Shown: piece by piece, positions 62,490 through 64,000 of the stretch | Layout: each line of letters starts with the position of its first letter | Position numbering within the stretch: position 1 is the first letter of the stretch | NCBI RefSeq assembly: GCF_003385595.1 | Contig: NZ_QNUE01000013.1 | Location: forward strand, 61,417 to 125,416 | Direction of reading: 5' to 3' | DNA from: Chryseobacterium flavum | GTDB taxonomy: Bacteria > Bacteroidota > Bacteroidia > Flavobacteriales > Weeksellaceae | Length of the DNA: 64,000 bases | Position numbers and translations under genes: made by a program | The notes under the pieces: model-generated | Databases searched by the model: none | Told to the model about the DNA's origin: nothing | What the model saw: the letters and a program-made list of their open reading frames with translations, nothing else

Positions 62490-63164
62490 CTAGTTTGAAT
62501 AGGCGTACTGCTGTCTCAGAATATCAATAAAATTATCCGTATGATGAGGTTCTCCCAGTGCCCTGAACTTCCAGTCTCCGTTGTGACGGTATGCTTCAGC
62601 AAAAACCATTGCACACATTCCGTTCATACTGGCATCTCCTGACAGGCTGTATTTTGTGATTTCTTTTCCTGTCGCATCTACCGCACGGATAAAGGCATTC
62701 TCAATCATTCCGAAATGCTGGTTATTGGATCTTCCCTGATAAATGGTTACAAGAAATACGATTTTCTGATAATGCTGATCCAGCTGATCCAGTTTTACAA
62801 TGATCTGCTCATCATCCCCATCTCCTGCACCGGTCCTGTTATCCCCCGTTAGCCATACATTTCCACTGGGATGTTGCATGGAATTAAAAAAAATAACATC
62901 TCCCTGATAAAGGCCTATCTGTCTTCCGTCATTGGTCTGAACTGTTCGTCCCAGATTAGCTACTTTGCCGTTTCCATCTAAAAGAAATGCAACAGCATCA
63001 AGATCATATTCTGCTTCTTTATTGAATAATTTCCCGAAAAACCCGCCTTGCTTTCTAACGTCCCATCCTAACCCGATCGTCACTTTAGAAAGGTCATAAA
63101 CACTTTCTCCACGGTCATTTTTTCTTAAATCAATTGTTTGACCTTTCTGTAAATTAATTGCCAT
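62490..63164 (-). CDS. TerD family protein with insert
   Basis: 224 residues. TerD hallmarks: KGQTIDLRKN start, VTIGLGWDV, YDLDAVAFLLDGNGKV, and the Asp-rich Ca2+ loop GDNRTGAGDGDDEQIIVKLDQL, plus FLVTIYQGRSNNQHFG. It differs from the neighbour TerD by a basic Phe/Gly insert at about 38-50 (RKQGGFFGKLFNKEA). TerD-like proteins bind Ca2+ and belong to tellurite- and stress-response Ter clusters; a cell-surface location is also argued for some. Fourteen bases separate it from the first TerD gene. Confidence 0.92.
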   Translation of the reverse strand: MAINLQKGQTIDLRKNDRGESVYDLSKVTIGLGWDVRKQGGFFGKLFNKEAEYDLDAVAFLLDGNGKVANLGRTVQTNDGRQIGLYQGDVIFFNSMQHPSGNVWLTGDNRTGAGDGDDEQIIVKLDQLDQHYQKIVFLVTIYQGRSNNQHFGMIENAFIRAVDATGKEITKYSLSGDASMNGMCAMVFAEAYRHNGDWKFRALGEPHHTDNFIDILRQQYAYSN

Positions 63165-63178
63165 AGTTATTGTTTTAT

Positions 63179-63754
63179 TTATTTAATGATTTGTCCTTTA
63201 TAATATTTCTCAAGAAAAAAACCAAGATCCGCCCTGTAGCCTATTCCTGAGGCTTCAAATTTCCAGCTCCCGTTTCTCTTATATAATCTTCCAAATTCTA
63301 CTCCTGTTTCAATTGAGAAATCTTCATCCAGTTCATATTTGGCTATCTCCTGGCCTGTATTATTATCCACTACTCTTATATAAGAATTTCTTACCTGTCC
63401 GAAGTTCTGTCTTCTTCTTTCAAAATCTTCTATTGTAACAACAAAAAGAATTTCTGCCACTCTCTGGTCTACTTTTTCCAAATCTATTATAATGGCTTCA
63501 TCATCATCTCCGTCACTATTTTTCCCGTTCGGATCATCACCTGTATGTGTTAAAGCACCATCCGGAGATTGCAGGTTATTATAAAAAACAAAATATTCTT
63601 CACTTACTAATTTTCTCTCAGCATCAATCATAATAGCGGATGCATCCAGGTCAAAATCGTATCCTGTTCCTTCATTCGGATCCCAGCCTAACCCAATAGT
63701 CATTTTAGTCAGTCCCAGTTCAATCTTTTGTCCTTTCTGTAAATTAATTGCCAT
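63179..63754 (-). CDS. TerD family protein
   Basis: 191 residues, the classical TerD/TerE size. KGQKIELGLTKMTIGLGWDP, YDFDLDASAIMI, the Asp cluster DDPNGKNSDGDDDEAI and FVVTIEDFERRRQNFG are in order. The acid residues make two Ca2+ sites in family members. First gene of the module visible here; upstream partners (TerB, TerC, other TerD) may lie outside the window. A TAAATTTG element is 56 bases upstream. Confidence 0.93.
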   Translation of the reverse strand: MAINLQKGQKIELGLTKMTIGLGWDPNEGTGYDFDLDASAIMIDAERKLVSEEYFVFYNNLQSPDGALTHTGDDPNGKNSDGDDDEAIIIDLEKVDQRVAEILFVVTIEDFERRRQNFGQVRNSYIRVVDNNTGQEIAKYELDEDFSIETGVEFGRLYKRNGSWKFEASGIGYRADLGFFLEKYYKGQIIK

Positions 63755-63809
63755 AATTTTTGTGTTATAAATTATTTTGCCTTAAGATAGATTTGATTTA
63801 TGAATTAAC

Positions 63810-63817
63810 CAAATTTA
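63810..63817 (-). promoter_or_regulatory. Candidate -7 element of the Ter module
   Basis: Minus strand TAAATTTG, exact match, 56 bases before the first TerD ATG. Confidence 0.5.
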
Positions 63818-63921
63818 TTTGCAAAAAATACCTGTTGCACCGACATTAATGATAAACTGATATACAAACATTGACTAGTCCTGAAAATCTGATACAGATT
63901 TAAGTACAAAAATAAATAATT

Positions 63922-63953
63922 AAACCAGAGTAATTTTACTATTACTTTGGTTT
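63922..63953. terminator. Hairpin near the right edge, probable terminator
   Basis: 12-bp stem (one G-U) aaaccagagtaa/ttactttggttt (63922-63933 with 63942-63953), T-rich on the plus-strand side and fair on the minus strand. No gene for it to end is visible here; it may close a minus-strand gene that lies to the right of the window. Confidence 0.5.
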
Positions 63954-64000
63954 TTGTTTTTATAGGTTTTCATTTTAATTTGTGACTGGTTATGCATTTG

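Noticed and set aside
1..64000. CRISPR arrays, insertion sequences, tRNA or rRNA genes
   Set aside because: Looked for on both strands; no repeat-spacer pattern, transposase frame, CCA-ended cloverleaf or rRNA core was seen.

Overview
The window looks like a chromosomal segment of a flavobacterium of the Chryseobacterium/Elizabethkingia type (Bacteroidota). Three things point there. The DNA is AT-rich. Many genes are preceded by the Bacteroidota -7 promoter element TAnnTTTG rather than by Shine-Dalgarno or sigma70 boxes. The gene content is typical of the group: TPR/AraC-HTH membrane regulators, a minimal class I ribonucleotide reductase, a long-tailed S16, and a GreA-like protein with a coiled coil. 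No rRNA, tRNA, insertion sequence, prophage or CRISPR array was seen. The assignment is inference from sequence style, not from a search.

Left part (1-13.6 kb, all minus strand): the 5' end of a capsule/exopolysaccharide locus (two tandem Wza-like export lipoproteins and a membrane-bound WbpM/CapD-type nucleotide-sugar dehydratase), then recX, glyA, a thioredoxin-reductase-like flavoprotein, an ArnT-like glycosyltransferase, and a four-gene MacAB-type ABC export operon (ATPase, two FtsX-like permeases, membrane-fusion protein).

Middle part (13.6-33.2 kb): nrdB, a small ORF and nrdA form a ribonucleotide reductase cluster with class Id features, behind a 180-bp stretch with DnaA-box-like sites. 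After it come a DUF72 protein, small unknowns, an HD hydrolase coupled to an alpha/beta hydrolase, a ribokinase-like kinase, DUF4241, valS, a DUF1573 protein, PPK2, the RNase P RNA gene (rnpB, minus strand), an ECF sigma factor coupled to a membrane protein, an acyl-CoA synthetase, rpoN and asnS.

33-55.8 kb is accessory and regulatory: a TPR/HTH membrane regulator, three AraC regulators, an SDR, three secreted beta-lactamase-fold hydrolases (one with its signal peptide cut off by a frameshift), rpsP-rimM, a nitroreductase, a Gre-like factor, an SRPBCC protein, an M3 peptidase, a methyltransferase, a dehydrogenase, a Crp/Fnr regulator, and a TetR-AraC-oxidoreductase group. The TetR gene faces a tiny membrane-protein operon across a 38-bp near-perfect palindrome.

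Right part (55.9-64 kb): tyrS lies behind what looks like a complete ribosome-mediated attenuator, namely a 27-codon leader peptide with tandem Tyr codons, a competing antiterminator and an intrinsic terminator. A GNAT gene follows. The last six genes, all on the minus strand, form a Ter-type stress-signalling module (two TerD proteins, two vWA/TerY proteins, a PP2C phosphatase and a protein kinase). They are closely spaced and partly overlapping, so they are probably one transcript whose products form a Ca2+-binding and phosphorylation circuit.

The strongest candidates for something not yet described are the tyrS attenuator, the class Id reductase with its intervening small gene, the variant domain make-up of the Ter module, and a set of TAnnTTTG promoters placed 5-6 bases from the start codon, which implies leaderless mRNAs.
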